The notes: generated by a model from the letters alone, not told the origin. Counted from the stretch's first letter, positions 1-6,492 are shown. The stretch: DNA of 11,889 nt from Bacillota bacterium (GCA_016293805.1 JAEDDI010000048.1:1-11889); one strand, 5' to 3'. A program made the numbers and translations.

Positions 1-87
1 TTTGTACTCTAATCAAGACATAATAACAGTTATATCTTGAACATTGTACAAACAACTTCCAGTTTATCAAACAATTACATATGAACC

Positions 88-113
88 CCAAGGCAGCTTC
101 GGCTGTCCTTTTT
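88..113 (+). terminator. Probable intrinsic terminator of an upstream gene
   Basis: A hairpin pairs AAGG and CAGC (90-97) with GCTG and CCTT (102-110) around a single bulged T. It is capped by a C(TTCG)G tetraloop, an exceptionally stable RNA loop, and followed by a T-run (109-113). This would end transcription of a + strand gene lying left of the window; no end of such a gene is visible. Confidence 0.6.
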
Positions 114-182
114 CATATCCGAATTCATTCCCACATATTAAACTGAAGCAGACAATAACAGAAAAGATTGGAGGTAAGAGTC

Positions 183-236
183 ATGAGATATCAAATGAAG
201 CTTAAGCTGACACATGATGAGGTCAGAGTAATATAA
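183..236 (+). CDS. Possible 17-residue peptide or 5' remnant of a decayed gene
   Basis: A perfect GGAGGT (170-175) lies 7 bases before ATG 183. The encoded peptide is MRYQMKLKLTHDEVRVI and ends at TAA 234-236. A Shine-Dalgarno this strong and well spaced in a non-coding stretch suggests real translation, now or in the past. The wording resembles, from memory, the beginning of small proteins found in Bacillota mobile elements, which would make this the stump of a longer gene. Downstream in-frame sequence continues with another stop (TGA 261-263), so no full-length product remains. Alternatives are a leader peptide or chance. No promoter with good -35 and -10 boxes could be assigned to it. Confidence 0.3.
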   Translation: MRYQMKLKLTHDEVRVI

Positions 237-398
237 CTGACGGAGATGTTCTCTGCCAGGTGAATCAAGAGTACAATTCAGGATATGCTTATTCTGTTCC
301 ACATAATCCATGACAAAAAAATATAAGATTCATAATCATCAATCAGATGGCGCACTGTGATTCTATTTAAGGGTAAAACTTCCATATGTTTTTTAGAG

Positions 399-417
399 AA
401 GCCTCAAGGGCTTTTTT
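399..417 (+). terminator. Short terminator-like hairpin
   Basis: AAGCC (399-403) pairs with GGCTT (409-413) around TCAAG. The T-run 412-417 follows directly. The stem is only five pairs, so termination would be weak. It could end a short transcript covering the small ORF at 183-236. Confidence 0.4.
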
Positions 418-491
418 GTTTGTATCGCTTTTTCTTCATGCTTCATTAGGCTGCTCCGAGACTTTAAATTCAAGGTTTTTCTATAATAAGT

Positions 492-508
492 GGGCAGTCT
501 GCCCTTTT
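492..508 (+). terminator. GC-rich hairpin followed by TTTT
   Basis: GGGCA (492-496) pairs perfectly with TGCCC (500-504) around a three-base loop and is followed by TTTT (505-508). It lies just upstream of the promoter at 526-554 and would insulate the next gene from upstream transcription. The short stem leaves the call uncertain. Confidence 0.35.
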
Positions 509-525
509 ACGCGTAACTGTTTGCG

Positions 526-554
526 TTGTGCGACATTGAAATGCCCGCTATAAT
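526..554 (+). promoter_or_regulatory. Sigma-A type promoter of the YczE-family gene
   Basis: A consensus TATAAT (549-554) is preceded at 17 bases by TTGTGC (526-531), which keeps the TTG core of the -35 box. Transcription should start near 561, giving a leader of about 30 bases before ATG 590. Confidence 0.6.
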
Positions 555-589
555 GTAACTGTAAACCAATATTTGCGAGGATAAATAAT

Positions 590-1243
590 ATGAATCGAAA
601 AGGCATAATAACAGGCTGGCTGAAAATAGTAATCGGACTTCTGGTGTTTTCACTGGGAGTACATTTGACGATTCGTGCAAATCTGGGTCTGGCACCATGG
701 GACTGCCTGTGTATGGGTATTTCATTTAAAACACCCCTGAACTACGGCATTTCTATGACAATAATAAGTGTGACTGTTCTGTTTATTGACATATTGATGA
801 AGGAGAAAATCGGCTTCGGTACAATCATTGATGCACTGCTTACAGGAAATGCAGTTCAGTTTTTTAGTGATATAGACCCCTTTCCGGAAACAGAAAGCAT
901 ATTCTGCGGCATATTGATTATTACTGGAGGTCTTGTTCTCATGGCAGTCGGACAGTATTTATATATGTCATCTGCTCAATGCTGCGGACCAAGAGACGCG
1001 CTGCTTGTAGGACTGGGAAAGAGGCTCAAAAGACTTCCTATAGGAGCGGTTCAGATCATCCTATGGGGTCTTGTTCTGCTGACAGGATGGCTGCTTGGAG
1101 GTCCTGTAGGTATCGGCACCATTGTCAGCACGTTCGGGTCGGGTATTGTCATGCAGATAGTTTTCACATATATAGGATTTGAGCCGAGACTGGTTGAACA
1201 CCAAAGCGTAATTGATGCTTCAAAAATACTTTACAAAGGATAG
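590..1243 (+). CDS. YczE/YyaS/YitT-type integral membrane protein
   Basis: This is a 217-residue, highly hydrophobic protein with about five predicted membrane segments (roughly residues 8-28, 50-68, 78-90, 103-127 and 151-190, the last possibly two). The signature LGLAPWD at 32-38 after the first helix and the later GIGTIVSTFGSG stretch match the YczE family (COG2364), which is uncharacterised. In Bacillus subtilis yczE lies next to surfactin-related genes, but no substrate is established. Start ATG 590 is supported by GAGG (577-580) nine bases upstream and by the promoter at 526-554. The gene is monocistronic, between its own promoter and the terminator at 1280-1307. Length and motifs look complete. 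The family call is firm; the function is unknown. Confidence 0.85.
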   Translation: MNRKGIITGWLKIVIGLLVFSLGVHLTIRANLGLAPWDCLCMGISFKTPLNYGISMTIISVTVLFIDILMKEKIGFGTIIDALLTGNAVQFFSDIDPFPETESIFCGILIITGGLVLMAVGQYLYMSSAQCCGPRDALLVGLGKRLKRLPIGAVQIILWGLVLLTGWLLGGPVGIGTIVSTFGSGIVMQIVFTYIGFEPRLVEHQSVIDASKILYKG

Positions 1244-1279
1244 ATTACAGCTGAATTCAATAATCAGTTTTACTGCATG

Positions 1280-1307
1280 CCGCACTTAATAACGAGTGCG
1301 GTTTTTT
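1280..1307 (+). terminator. Intrinsic terminator after the YczE-family gene
   Basis: CCGCACT (1280-1286) pairs perfectly with AGTGCGG (1295-1301), followed by six Ts (1302-1307). It lies 36 bases after the TAG stop at 1241-1243. Confidence 0.9.
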
Positions 1308-1361
1308 CATCATACGATGTGGCAGAAATTACAGCCGGCAACTGAAGTGCAGAAAACTGTC

Positions 1362-1379
1362 TCTTGCAAAACTGTAATA
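1362..1379 (+). promoter_or_regulatory. Candidate BceR-type operator upstream of the response regulator gene
   Basis: TCTTGCA (1362-1368), a four-base spacer AAAC, then TGTAATA (1373-1379) form an imperfect 7-4-7 inverted repeat. The core TTGCA-N4-TGTAA differs by one transition from the TNACA-N4-TGTAA pattern I recall for BceR-like regulators. It abuts the expected -35 position (about 1378-1383) of the promoter at 1398-1406, a geometry that suits activation of the regulator's own gene. The left half-site is the exact inverse of TGCAAGA (3126-3132) in front of the transporter genes. AAAACTGT also occurs twice at a 15-base period (1353-1360 and 1368-1375). The pattern is seen; binding is inferred. 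Confidence 0.5.
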
Positions 1380-1382
1380 ATC

Positions 1383-1401
1383 ATCACATGAGTCTTGTGA
1401 T
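1383..1401 (+). promoter_or_regulatory. Perfect dyad between operator and -10 box
   Basis: ATCACA (1383-1388) and TGTGAT (1396-1401) form a perfect inverted repeat with a seven-base spacer. It fills the -35/-10 spacer of the regulator promoter and overlaps the first base of its TATAAT. A protein bound here would block RNA polymerase, so a repressor site is the simplest reading. Its sequence differs from the BceR-type half-sites, implying a different regulator if it is real. Confidence 0.35.
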
Positions 1402-1406
1402 ATAAT
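1398..1406 (+). promoter_or_regulatory. Extended -10 promoter of the response regulator/kinase operon
   Basis: TGATATAAT combines a consensus TATAAT (1401-1406) with the TG of an extended -10 element. The expected -35 window (about 1378-1383) has no TTGACA-like sequence, consistent with a promoter that relies on the extended -10 and on an activator bound next to it. Confidence 0.6.
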
Positions 1407-1430
1407 CGGTATAGAAGAAAGGACATGATT

Positions 1431-2144
1431 ATGACATCGGACAGATACAGAGTGCTCATCCTCGAAGACGAGGAAAGCATGAACAGAGGAATAACCTTTT
1501 CAGCAGAGAGACACGGATTTCTTCCTATCCAGTGCTATACAATTAAAGATGCCGAAAAATCAATTGAAGAACACGCTCCGGATGTGATAATCTGCGACAT
1601 AAATCTCCCGGATGGCAGCGGTCTTGATTTCATTTCATCACTGCGCAGCCGGTGCATGAGCAGACGCCCTTACATAATATGCCTTACTGCACTTGATACA
1701 GAAACAGATCATGTTCTGGGATATGAAGCAGGCGCAGATGACTACATATCAAAGCCTTTCAGCCTATCTGTACTCATGCTGAAACTGGAGGCATTTGCCA
1801 GAAGAAATGTTAAGCAGGACGCCACACCCAAAGTAATTGTTTCAGGAAATCTCAGATTCGTTCCCGATAAAATGGAAGTTACAGTAGACGGCACCGCTGT
1901 TCAGCTCACGAGAAACGAGTGCAGGCTTCTTGGCGCATTCATGAGAAATCCCCAGCAGATACTGTCCAGGGACCAGCTGCTGATGCAGGCATTTGATATC
2001 TATGAAAACTTCGTTGACGAAAACACTCTGGCTGTGAATATCAGCAGGCTCAGAGAGAAACTGTGCGACAATGCACAAAATCCCGAATATATCAGAAACA
2101 TCAGAGGACTTGGATACATATGGATGAAAGAACTGCAGCAGTAA
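1431..2144 (+). CDS. OmpR/PhoB-family response regulator, Bce-like context
   Basis: This 237-residue cytoplasmic DNA-binding regulator should be phosphorylated by the kinase encoded next to it. The receiver domain (about 5-120) has the acidic pair E12-D13, phosphoacceptor D56 in DINLPDGSG, T86 and K108 in SKPF. The C-terminal winged helix (about 137-235) contains the LTRNECRLL and LAVNISRLREKL segments typical of the family. All active-site residues are intact. Start ATG 1431 is preferred over the in-frame ATG 1425 because AAAGGA (1418-1423) lies 7 bases before 1431 but only one before 1425. The gene overlaps the kinase start by 25 bases, indicating translational coupling. The following transporter genes and the TNACA-N4-TGTAA repeats point to a BceR-like role in responding to antimicrobial peptides or envelope stress. 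The ligand cannot be told from sequence. Confidence 0.9.
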   Translation: MTSDRYRVLILEDEESMNRGITFSAERHGFLPIQCYTIKDAEKSIEEHAPDVIICDINLPDGSGLDFISSLRSRCMSRRPYIICLTALDTETDHVLGYEAGADDYISKPFSLSVLMLKLEAFARRNVKQDATPKVIVSGNLRFVPDKMEVTVDGTAVQLTRNECRLLGAFMRNPQQILSRDQLLMQAFDIYENFVDENTLAVNISRLREKLCDNAQNPEYIRNIRGLGYIWMKELQQ

Positions 2145-3076
2145 TCATCACCGCAGCCTCTGTACTGGCAGCGATAATTATAACGCGGTATATCGAAAGA
2201 CGAAGAAGACGCAGGATGTTCAGGGAAGCTGAAATGATTCTTGACTCTTTTCGCGGTGAATTTACTGTGTCCTGTCCATCTGTCGAAGTCAGCGACAAAG
2301 ATGCGGACAGAATCAACAGGCAGCTAAAGAGAATCGCCGGTCTGATACATCATATAAGGGAGCACAGCGAAGCCGAAAAAGAAGAAACGCGTGCGGTTGT
2401 AACAGATATCTCACATCAGCTCAAGACTCCTGTTGCCGTGATGAAAATGAGTCTTGAACTTCTCAGGGACGAAAGTCTGAGTGACCGGGAGCGAATCGAA
2501 TTTCTCGAAAGATTCACAGCTTCTGTCAATGAGCTTGAGACCCTTATGAATTCCCTTGTTCAGATATCCAGAATGGAGACTGGATAAATCGAGCTTCGCA
2601 GAACCAGAACCCCTGTTGAGGATACTGTAAGAAACGCAGTGTCGTGCATCATAGGCAAGGCCGAAGAAAAGAAAATTTCAATAGGAGTTGAAGACGCAGA
2701 GGACGCATTGTCGTATCCACTGAATCACGACAGCAGATGGCTTTCTGAAGCGATAATAAATGTTCTCGACAATTCCATAAAATACAGTCCAAAAGGCAGC
2801 AGCATAATCATAAGTGTATCGATGCGTCCCGGCTTTGTCAGGATTGAAATCGCTGACACAGGCATAGGAATACCAAGGGAGGAATATAACAAGGCAATGA
2901 CCAGATTCTACAGGGGAAGCCGTGATGAAGTTGCAAATCAGAAGGGCTCCGGAGTCGGTCTTTACCTTGTCAGCAAAATTATCAGAATGCACGGCGGGAC
3001 TGTAACAATAAAACCAGGCAGAGGGACATCACCGGAATACCCGGGAACAGTAATCCTAATGCAGATACCAGAATAG
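2120..3076 (+). pseudogene. Sensor histidine kinase interrupted by an in-frame TAA
   Basis: Read through, this is a 318-position kinase, partner of the regulator encoded immediately upstream. It has one membrane segment (about 5-22), a run of arginines (27-32) that places the rest in the cytoplasm, the phosphoacceptor H99 in SHQLKTP within a HisKA domain (about 90-155), and a complete ATPase domain (about 195-317) with N-box NVLDNSIKY, G1 DTGIGIP, F-box TRFYRG and G2 GSGVGLYLV. Codon 156 (2585-2587) is TAA, placed after SRMETG, exactly between the phosphoacceptor and ATPase domains. The frame is otherwise open and conserved to TAG 3074-3076, so this is one base change and no frameshift. GTG 2639 has GAGGA only 16 bases upstream, too far for a credible independent start. 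ATG 2120 follows AGAGGA (2103-2108). No extracellular sensor domain exists, as in Bce-type intramembrane kinases, although those have two membrane helices. Sequencing error is not excluded. Confidence 0.85.
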
Positions 3077-3106
3077 CCAGGCTTACAGAAATGTAAGTCT
3101 GGTTTT
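3077..3106 (+). terminator. Terminator-like hairpin between kinase and transporter genes
   Basis: CCAGGCTTACA (3077-3087) and TGTAAGTCTGG (3092-3102) form an 11-pair stem with one G-U pair, closed by a GAAA tetraloop and followed by TTTT (3103-3106). It begins directly after the kinase stop codon. It should separate regulator/kinase transcripts from the transporter operon, which has its own promoter. The same bases contain the candidate operator at 3081-3098. Confidence 0.65.
3081..3098 (+). promoter_or_regulatory. Candidate main BceR-type operator of the transporter operon
   Basis: GCTTACA-GAAA-TGTAAGT is a 7-4-7 inverted repeat with a single outer mismatch. Its core TTACA-N4-TGTAA exactly matches the TNACA-N4-TGTAA pattern I recall for BceR-like regulators. 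It is centred about 52 bases upstream of the -10 box at 3142, suitable for recruiting RNA polymerase to a promoter lacking a -35 box. The match is seen; binding by the regulator encoded at 1431-2144 is inferred. Confidence 0.6.
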
Positions 3107-3114
3107 AGCTTCTT

Positions 3115-3132
3115 CGTAATGTAAATGCAAGA
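3115..3132 (+). promoter_or_regulatory. Candidate secondary operator at the transporter promoter
   Basis: CGTAATG-TAAA-TGCAAGA keeps the 7-4-7 spacing, with a good right half-site and a poor left one. It overlaps the expected -35 region (about 3119-3124). The 12 bases at 3125-3136 repeat 3091-3102 at ten positions (ATGCAAGACTGG against ATGTAAGTCTGG), a direct repeat with a 34-base period. A strong upstream site plus a weak site near -35 fits the two-site arrangement reported for BceR-type promoters. Confidence 0.4.
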
Positions 3133-3141
3133 CTGGAAAAA

Positions 3142-3147
3142 TATAAT
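3142..3147 (+). promoter_or_regulatory. -10 box of the ABC transporter operon
   Basis: A consensus TATAAT lies 37 bases before ATG 3185. No TTGACA-like box occurs 16-18 bases upstream, so activity probably depends on the regulator bound at 3081-3132. Confidence 0.55.
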
Positions 3148-3184
3148 ACGGTATATATCAAATCACGAGATTAGGGGGTAATTA

Positions 3185-3859
3185 ATGAAAACAATATTAA
3201 GAACAGAAAACCTGTGCAAATACTATGGGAGCGGCAGCAACACAGTAAAAGCCGTTGACAGTGTAAGCATAGAAATAAGAAGAGGGGAATTTGTTTCAAT
3301 AATAGGAAAATCAGGTTCCGGCAAAAGCACACTGCTTCACATGCTTGGAGGACTGGACTATCCAACATCAGGCAGGGTATACCTTGGAGATATGGATATT
3401 TTCTCAATGAAAGAAGACGCTCTTGCAGTAATACGAAGAAGAAAAATCGGATTCATCTTCCAGTCGTTCAACCTGGTATCATCACTCAACATATGGGAAA
3501 ATGTTGTGCTTCCGCTCGGTCTTGATGGAAGAAAGGCTGACAGAAAATGGGTGATGGATGTACTTGAGACACTCGGAATAGCCGACAAGATAAACAATCT
3601 GCCCGAGACGCTTTCAGGCGGTCAGCAGCAGAGAGCAGCAATAGCGCGCGCCGTCATATCAAGACCGGATGTAATCCTTGCAGACGAACCCACCGGAAAC
3701 CTGGATTCAAAATCAAGTGACGAAGTAGTTGCTCTTCTTAGACTGTCCGCTGACAGATACGGACAGACCGTAGTGATGATCACCCACAATGAAGACGCGG
3801 CACAGATTGCAGACAGAACAATGGTAATAGAAGACGGACAGGTGGTGAGCTTCAGATGA
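3185..3859 (+). CDS. ABC transporter ATP-binding protein, MacB/LolD/BceA-type
   Basis: This 224-residue cytoplasmic ATPase drives the permease encoded directly downstream. All nucleotide-binding motifs are present: Walker A GKSGSGKST (41-49), Q-loop Q93 in FIFQSFN, signature LSGGQQQR (143-150), Walker B VILADE with catalytic E168, D-loop around 172-176 and switch H201. Length and the LADEPTGNLD form of Walker B place it in the LolD/MacB/BceA branch that partners FtsX-type permeases. Start ATG 3185 follows AGGGGG (3173-3178) by 6 bases. The last four bases overlap the permease start (ATGA), so the two are translationally coupled. The substrate is unknown; context suggests a membrane-active peptide or lipid-like compound. 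Confidence 0.92.
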   Translation: MKTILRTENLCKYYGSGSNTVKAVDSVSIEIRRGEFVSIIGKSGSGKSTLLHMLGGLDYPTSGRVYLGDMDIFSMKEDALAVIRRRKIGFIFQSFNLVSSLNIWENVVLPLGLDGRKADRKWVMDVLETLGIADKINNLPETLSGGQQQRAAIARAVISRPDVILADEPTGNLDSKSSDEVVALLRLSADRYGQTVVMITHNEDAAQIADRTMVIEDGQVVSFR

Positions 3860-6333
3860 AAACCAGGTCAAAAGGGGATAAACTCATAAACAGACTCGCA
3901 CTGAAGAATAACAGAAAAAACCGCAGCAGATCACTTCTCATCATGCTTTCGATATTTCTAAGCACAGCGCTTCTGCCCATGATAACTTCTTACGGAACAG
4001 GTCTTATCAGATACGACAGAGCAGCCGCAGACATCCAGTACGGGACATATTACGGAATGTTTTCTTCCGTTACAGAAAATCAGCTTGAAGCCGTAAAAGA
4101 AAACGCTGCATTTACAGATATTGGTATCATGAGAAGATGCGGCACACTGGACTGTGCAAAACCTGCCTCGCTCATATACCTTGACAGCACAGCGGTATCC
4201 CTGAGTTCATATACCAGACTGCTGGCCGAGGGAAGGATGCCTGAAAAAGGCAACGAAATACTTGCCTCTGAGGGAATGTTCAGTGCCGCAGGTTTAAAAG
4301 ACATCAGTCCTGGTGATAGAGTCAGTCTTTCATTTCGTCCGGATGAGAAATCAACTTTCCGTGAAGCTGAATTCACCGTGTCCGGCATCATAAAAAACAC
4401 TTCAGCCGAAGATGCGGGAATTGCTGCAGACGGATACACATGTGTCGTGACAGAAGACTTTTTCAGAAAGTACTGCAGTCCTGATGAATCTTCAGCAACT
4501 GTACTTTTCAGACTGTCGGAAGACATCGATATCGACAGCCAGACAGCATCAGATGTTATCAGCGGATATGCAAATGAATGCGGTATCAGGAACAGTCAGA
4601 TACACGTAAACACTATGTATATAATGCTGGCGCTTAATCCTGGTACTGAAATAATTCTTACATGTGCCCTGCTTATCGCATGCATAATACTGTTTTCAAT
4701 GATAGCAATCTATAACATATTTCAGGTATCACTTGTTCAGAGAATGCAGGAATACGGCAGAATCAAAGCCGTTGGAGCAACAGCCGGGCAGCTTAGAAAA
4801 CTCATTACAAGAGAAGGTATGTTCCTTGCCGTTCCTTCCATTCCTGCGGGCTCTATCGCAGGATATATTTCAGCATATTTCACATTTGGCTGGATTGTCC
4901 GAAGGGCAAATCTTATTCAGGACATACAGGTTGATTCCTTTACATTCTTTTCACCTGCTGCAGTATCCGGAAGCATTCTGCTGGCAGCTCTGACAGTATG
5001 GCTTGCAATGGCCAAACCTAAAAGAACCATCGCAAATATTTCAGCTGTCGAAGCAATAGATTACAGAGAAGGGATCAGTCTGAACAGATCATGCCGGAAA
5101 AAACACAGGAAAAACAGCACAGGGCTTCGCAAAGGGTATGAAAACGTTAACGAAAAATCCCTGGCACTGGCAAATATTGCATCTGACAAAAAACATTCTG
5201 TCATGACCATGGCCACCATGGGGCTTACATGTGTCCTTTTTGTTGTGATGTCAAACTGCGCAGGCAATATCGACACCGAATACGAAGCAAGAAAATCGGT
5301 TGCCCACGGTCAGTTTGAACTGAGCCTTGACTATACATTCTATGATGAGGCATATCCGGAAAACAATCTGGATAATATACTCAAGGATAATCCCTTGAGC
5401 AGCAATCTGATTAACCGCATTAAGAAAATCGAAGGAGTAACAGATGTCAGATACAGGGATGTGCTTGTAAGCCGAATGGGCAGGCAGCTTGATTCTGTTG
5501 AGGTTTTAGACAGAGAAGACTTCGGCAGAATGTACGATGAAGGAGCATCAATCGGAGAATTCACATACGACAGCGCAACAGAAAACAGCCAGATACTGTT
5601 CGGCTGGAGCTCATTCCTTGCGGACATGGGGTTTTCTCCGGGAGAAACTGTTGAAGGAAACCTTGAAAACGGAAATACCTCTGTCGATTTCAGCATGGAA
5701 ATCGCAGGATCTTTCGGTCACAGCAACGGAGGCTGGGTAATTACAGAAGACACTTTTAAGAATATGGGATTCACACCGGGAAGCTGTATCGGAACCATCT
5801 GGGTTGACTGCAGTGAAGAAGACATATCTGAAGTCGAAAAAGAACTGAACACCATTCTGGCAGATGAAAACCATATTGATATTGAATCCTTCTCTGACAG
5901 CCTGAAAGAGCAGGAATTCGGAGGTCTCATAATCAAATACGCCATATATGCCCTTCTTGCTGTAATAAGTATCATCAGTTTTGCCAACCTTGCCAATACT
6001 ATGATAATAAGTATTACGACAAGACGCAGAGAGTATGGGATAATGCAGGCAGTCGGAATGACAGGAAAACAGCTTTGCAGAAGCCTTTCCTTCCAGGGCC
6101 TCATATATACAGGAGGAACACTTGCAGTATCACTTGCAGCCGGAATTCCTTTAGGTTTCCTGGCTTTCCGCTGGTGCAAGCAGCACGCGCTGTTCGGCAT
6201 AAATGTATATCACTTTCCTCTTGTCGAACTTCTTTTCATGACTGCTGCGCTTATGGCAATGCAGCTTTCACTTTCATGGCTTCTCAGCAGAAACCTGAAA
6301 AGAGAATCTCTTGTCGAGAGAATCAGATACTGA
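3856..6333 (+). CDS. FtsX-type ABC permease with two extracytoplasmic domains (825 aa)
   Basis: This membrane partner of the preceding ATPase shows eight likely helices in two sets of four: about 27-46, 265-290, 321-345 and 365-388, then 449-468, 695-720, 745-771 and 790-812. Two large extracytoplasmic regions lie at about 47-264 and 470-694. The second helix of each set is followed by a matching coupling segment (QEYGRIKAVGA near 298-308 and REYGIMQAVGM near 725-735), showing a duplicated FtsX unit (COG0577-like). Canonical BceB has about 650 residues, ten helices and one large external domain, so this protein is a Bce-context permease with a different architecture. It may extract or expel a membrane-inserted substrate by the mechanotransmission proposed for MacB and LolCDE. 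It looks intact and ends seven bases before the terminator at 6340. Confidence 0.9.
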   Translation: MKTRSKGDKLINRLALKNNRKNRSRSLLIMLSIFLSTALLPMITSYGTGLIRYDRAAADIQYGTYYGMFSSVTENQLEAVKENAAFTDIGIMRRCGTLDCAKPASLIYLDSTAVSLSSYTRLLAEGRMPEKGNEILASEGMFSAAGLKDISPGDRVSLSFRPDEKSTFREAEFTVSGIIKNTSAEDAGIAADGYTCVVTEDFFRKYCSPDESSATVLFRLSEDIDIDSQTASDVISGYANECGIRNSQIHVNTMYIMLALNPGTEIILTCALLIACIILFSMIAIYNIFQVSLVQRMQEYGRIKAVGATAGQLRKLITREGMFLAVPSIPAGSIAGYISAYFTFGWIVRRANLIQDIQVDSFTFFSPAAVSGSILLAALTVWLAMAKPKRTIANISAVEAIDYREGISLNRSCRKKHRKNSTGLRKGYENVNEKSLALANIASDKKHSVMTMATMGLTCVLFVVMSNCAGNIDTEYEARKSVAHGQFELSLDYTFYDEAYPENNLDNILKDNPLSSNLINRIKKIEGVTDVRYRDVLVSRMGRQLDSVEVLDREDFGRMYDEGASIGEFTYDSATENSQILFGWSSFLADMGFSPGETVEGNLENGNTSVDFSMEIAGSFGHSNGGWVITEDTFKNMGFTPGSCIGTIWVDCSEEDISEVEKELNTILADENHIDIESFSDSLKEQEFGGLIIKYAIYALLAVISIISFANLANTMIISITTRRREYGIMQAVGMTGKQLCRSLSFQGLIYTGGTLAVSLAAGIPLGFLAFRWCKQHALFGINVYHFPLVELLFMTAALMAMQLSLSWLLSRNLKRESLVERIRY

Positions 6334-6339
6334 TACCAG

Positions 6340-6368
6340 AACCGGAGAAAAATCTTCTCCGGTTTTTT
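6340..6368 (+). terminator. Intrinsic terminator of the transporter operon
   Basis: AACCGGAGAA (6340-6349) pairs perfectly with TTCTCCGGTT (6355-6364) around five bases and runs into six Ts (6363-6368). Confidence 0.95.
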
Positions 6369-6369
6369 G

Positions 6370-6398
6370 TTGAGCAATACCGGATATGAAAGTATAAT
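6370..6398 (+). promoter_or_regulatory. Upstream promoter P1 of the XRE/Smr/flavoprotein operon
   Basis: TTGAGC (6370-6375), a 17-base spacer and TATAAT (6393-6398) form a near-consensus promoter beginning two bases after the preceding terminator. Its transcript would have a leader of about 130 bases before ATG 6538. No ORF was recognised in that leader. Confidence 0.6.
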
Positions 6399-6454
6399 TT
6401 AAATAGATTCTATCGAAAAAACGGAGACTGGTTCATAGTCTGCATAAGCAGTAT

Positions 6455-6492
6455 ACACAATGTTAATCTGCGTTGCTTGATTGGGATTGTGT
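6455..6492 (+). promoter_or_regulatory. Widely spaced dyad around the P2 -35 box
   Basis: ACACAAT (6455-6461) and ATTGTGT (6486-6492) are perfect inverted copies 24 bases apart, flanking the P2 -35 box TTGATT at 6477-6482. They could be paired half-sites for the XRE protein encoded just downstream, which would make the operon self-regulated, or a weak long-loop RNA structure in the P1 leader. Chance is possible for seven-base arms. Confidence 0.25.

Larger units (their letters stand above)
237..525. other. Non-coding stretch with two terminator-like hairpins
   Basis: No ORF of convincing length, RBS or codon pattern was seen on either strand here. The interval holds the hairpins at 399-417 and 492-508 and an isolated TATAAT (482-487) without a recognisable -35 box. 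Together with the tiny ORF at 183 it looks like degraded sequence or a small-RNA/leader region rather than a gene. Confidence 0.5.

Noticed and set aside
1383..1401. CRP/FNR-type site
   Set aside because: Those sites read TGTGA-N6-TCACA; here the halves are in the opposite order with a seven-base spacer.
1425..1430. ATG 1425 as start of the response regulator
   Set aside because: It lies one base after the Shine-Dalgarno AAAGGA, too close; ATG 1431 has ideal spacing.
2585..2587. Recoded stop or alternative genetic code
   Set aside because: TAA, TAG and TGA all end other complete genes in this window, and the GGA-TAA-ATC context has no recognised readthrough or selenocysteine signal.
2639..3076. 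A separate gene encoding a free-standing ATPase domain starting at GTG 2639
   Set aside because: The nearest GAGGA is 16 bases upstream, the start falls inside the expected linker between domains, and the frame is identical with the upstream half. An in-frame nonsense codon is simpler.
5061..5740. Several open frames on both strands inside the permease gene
   Set aside because: They are shadows of the 825-residue frame, lack ribosome sites and encode no recognisable domain.
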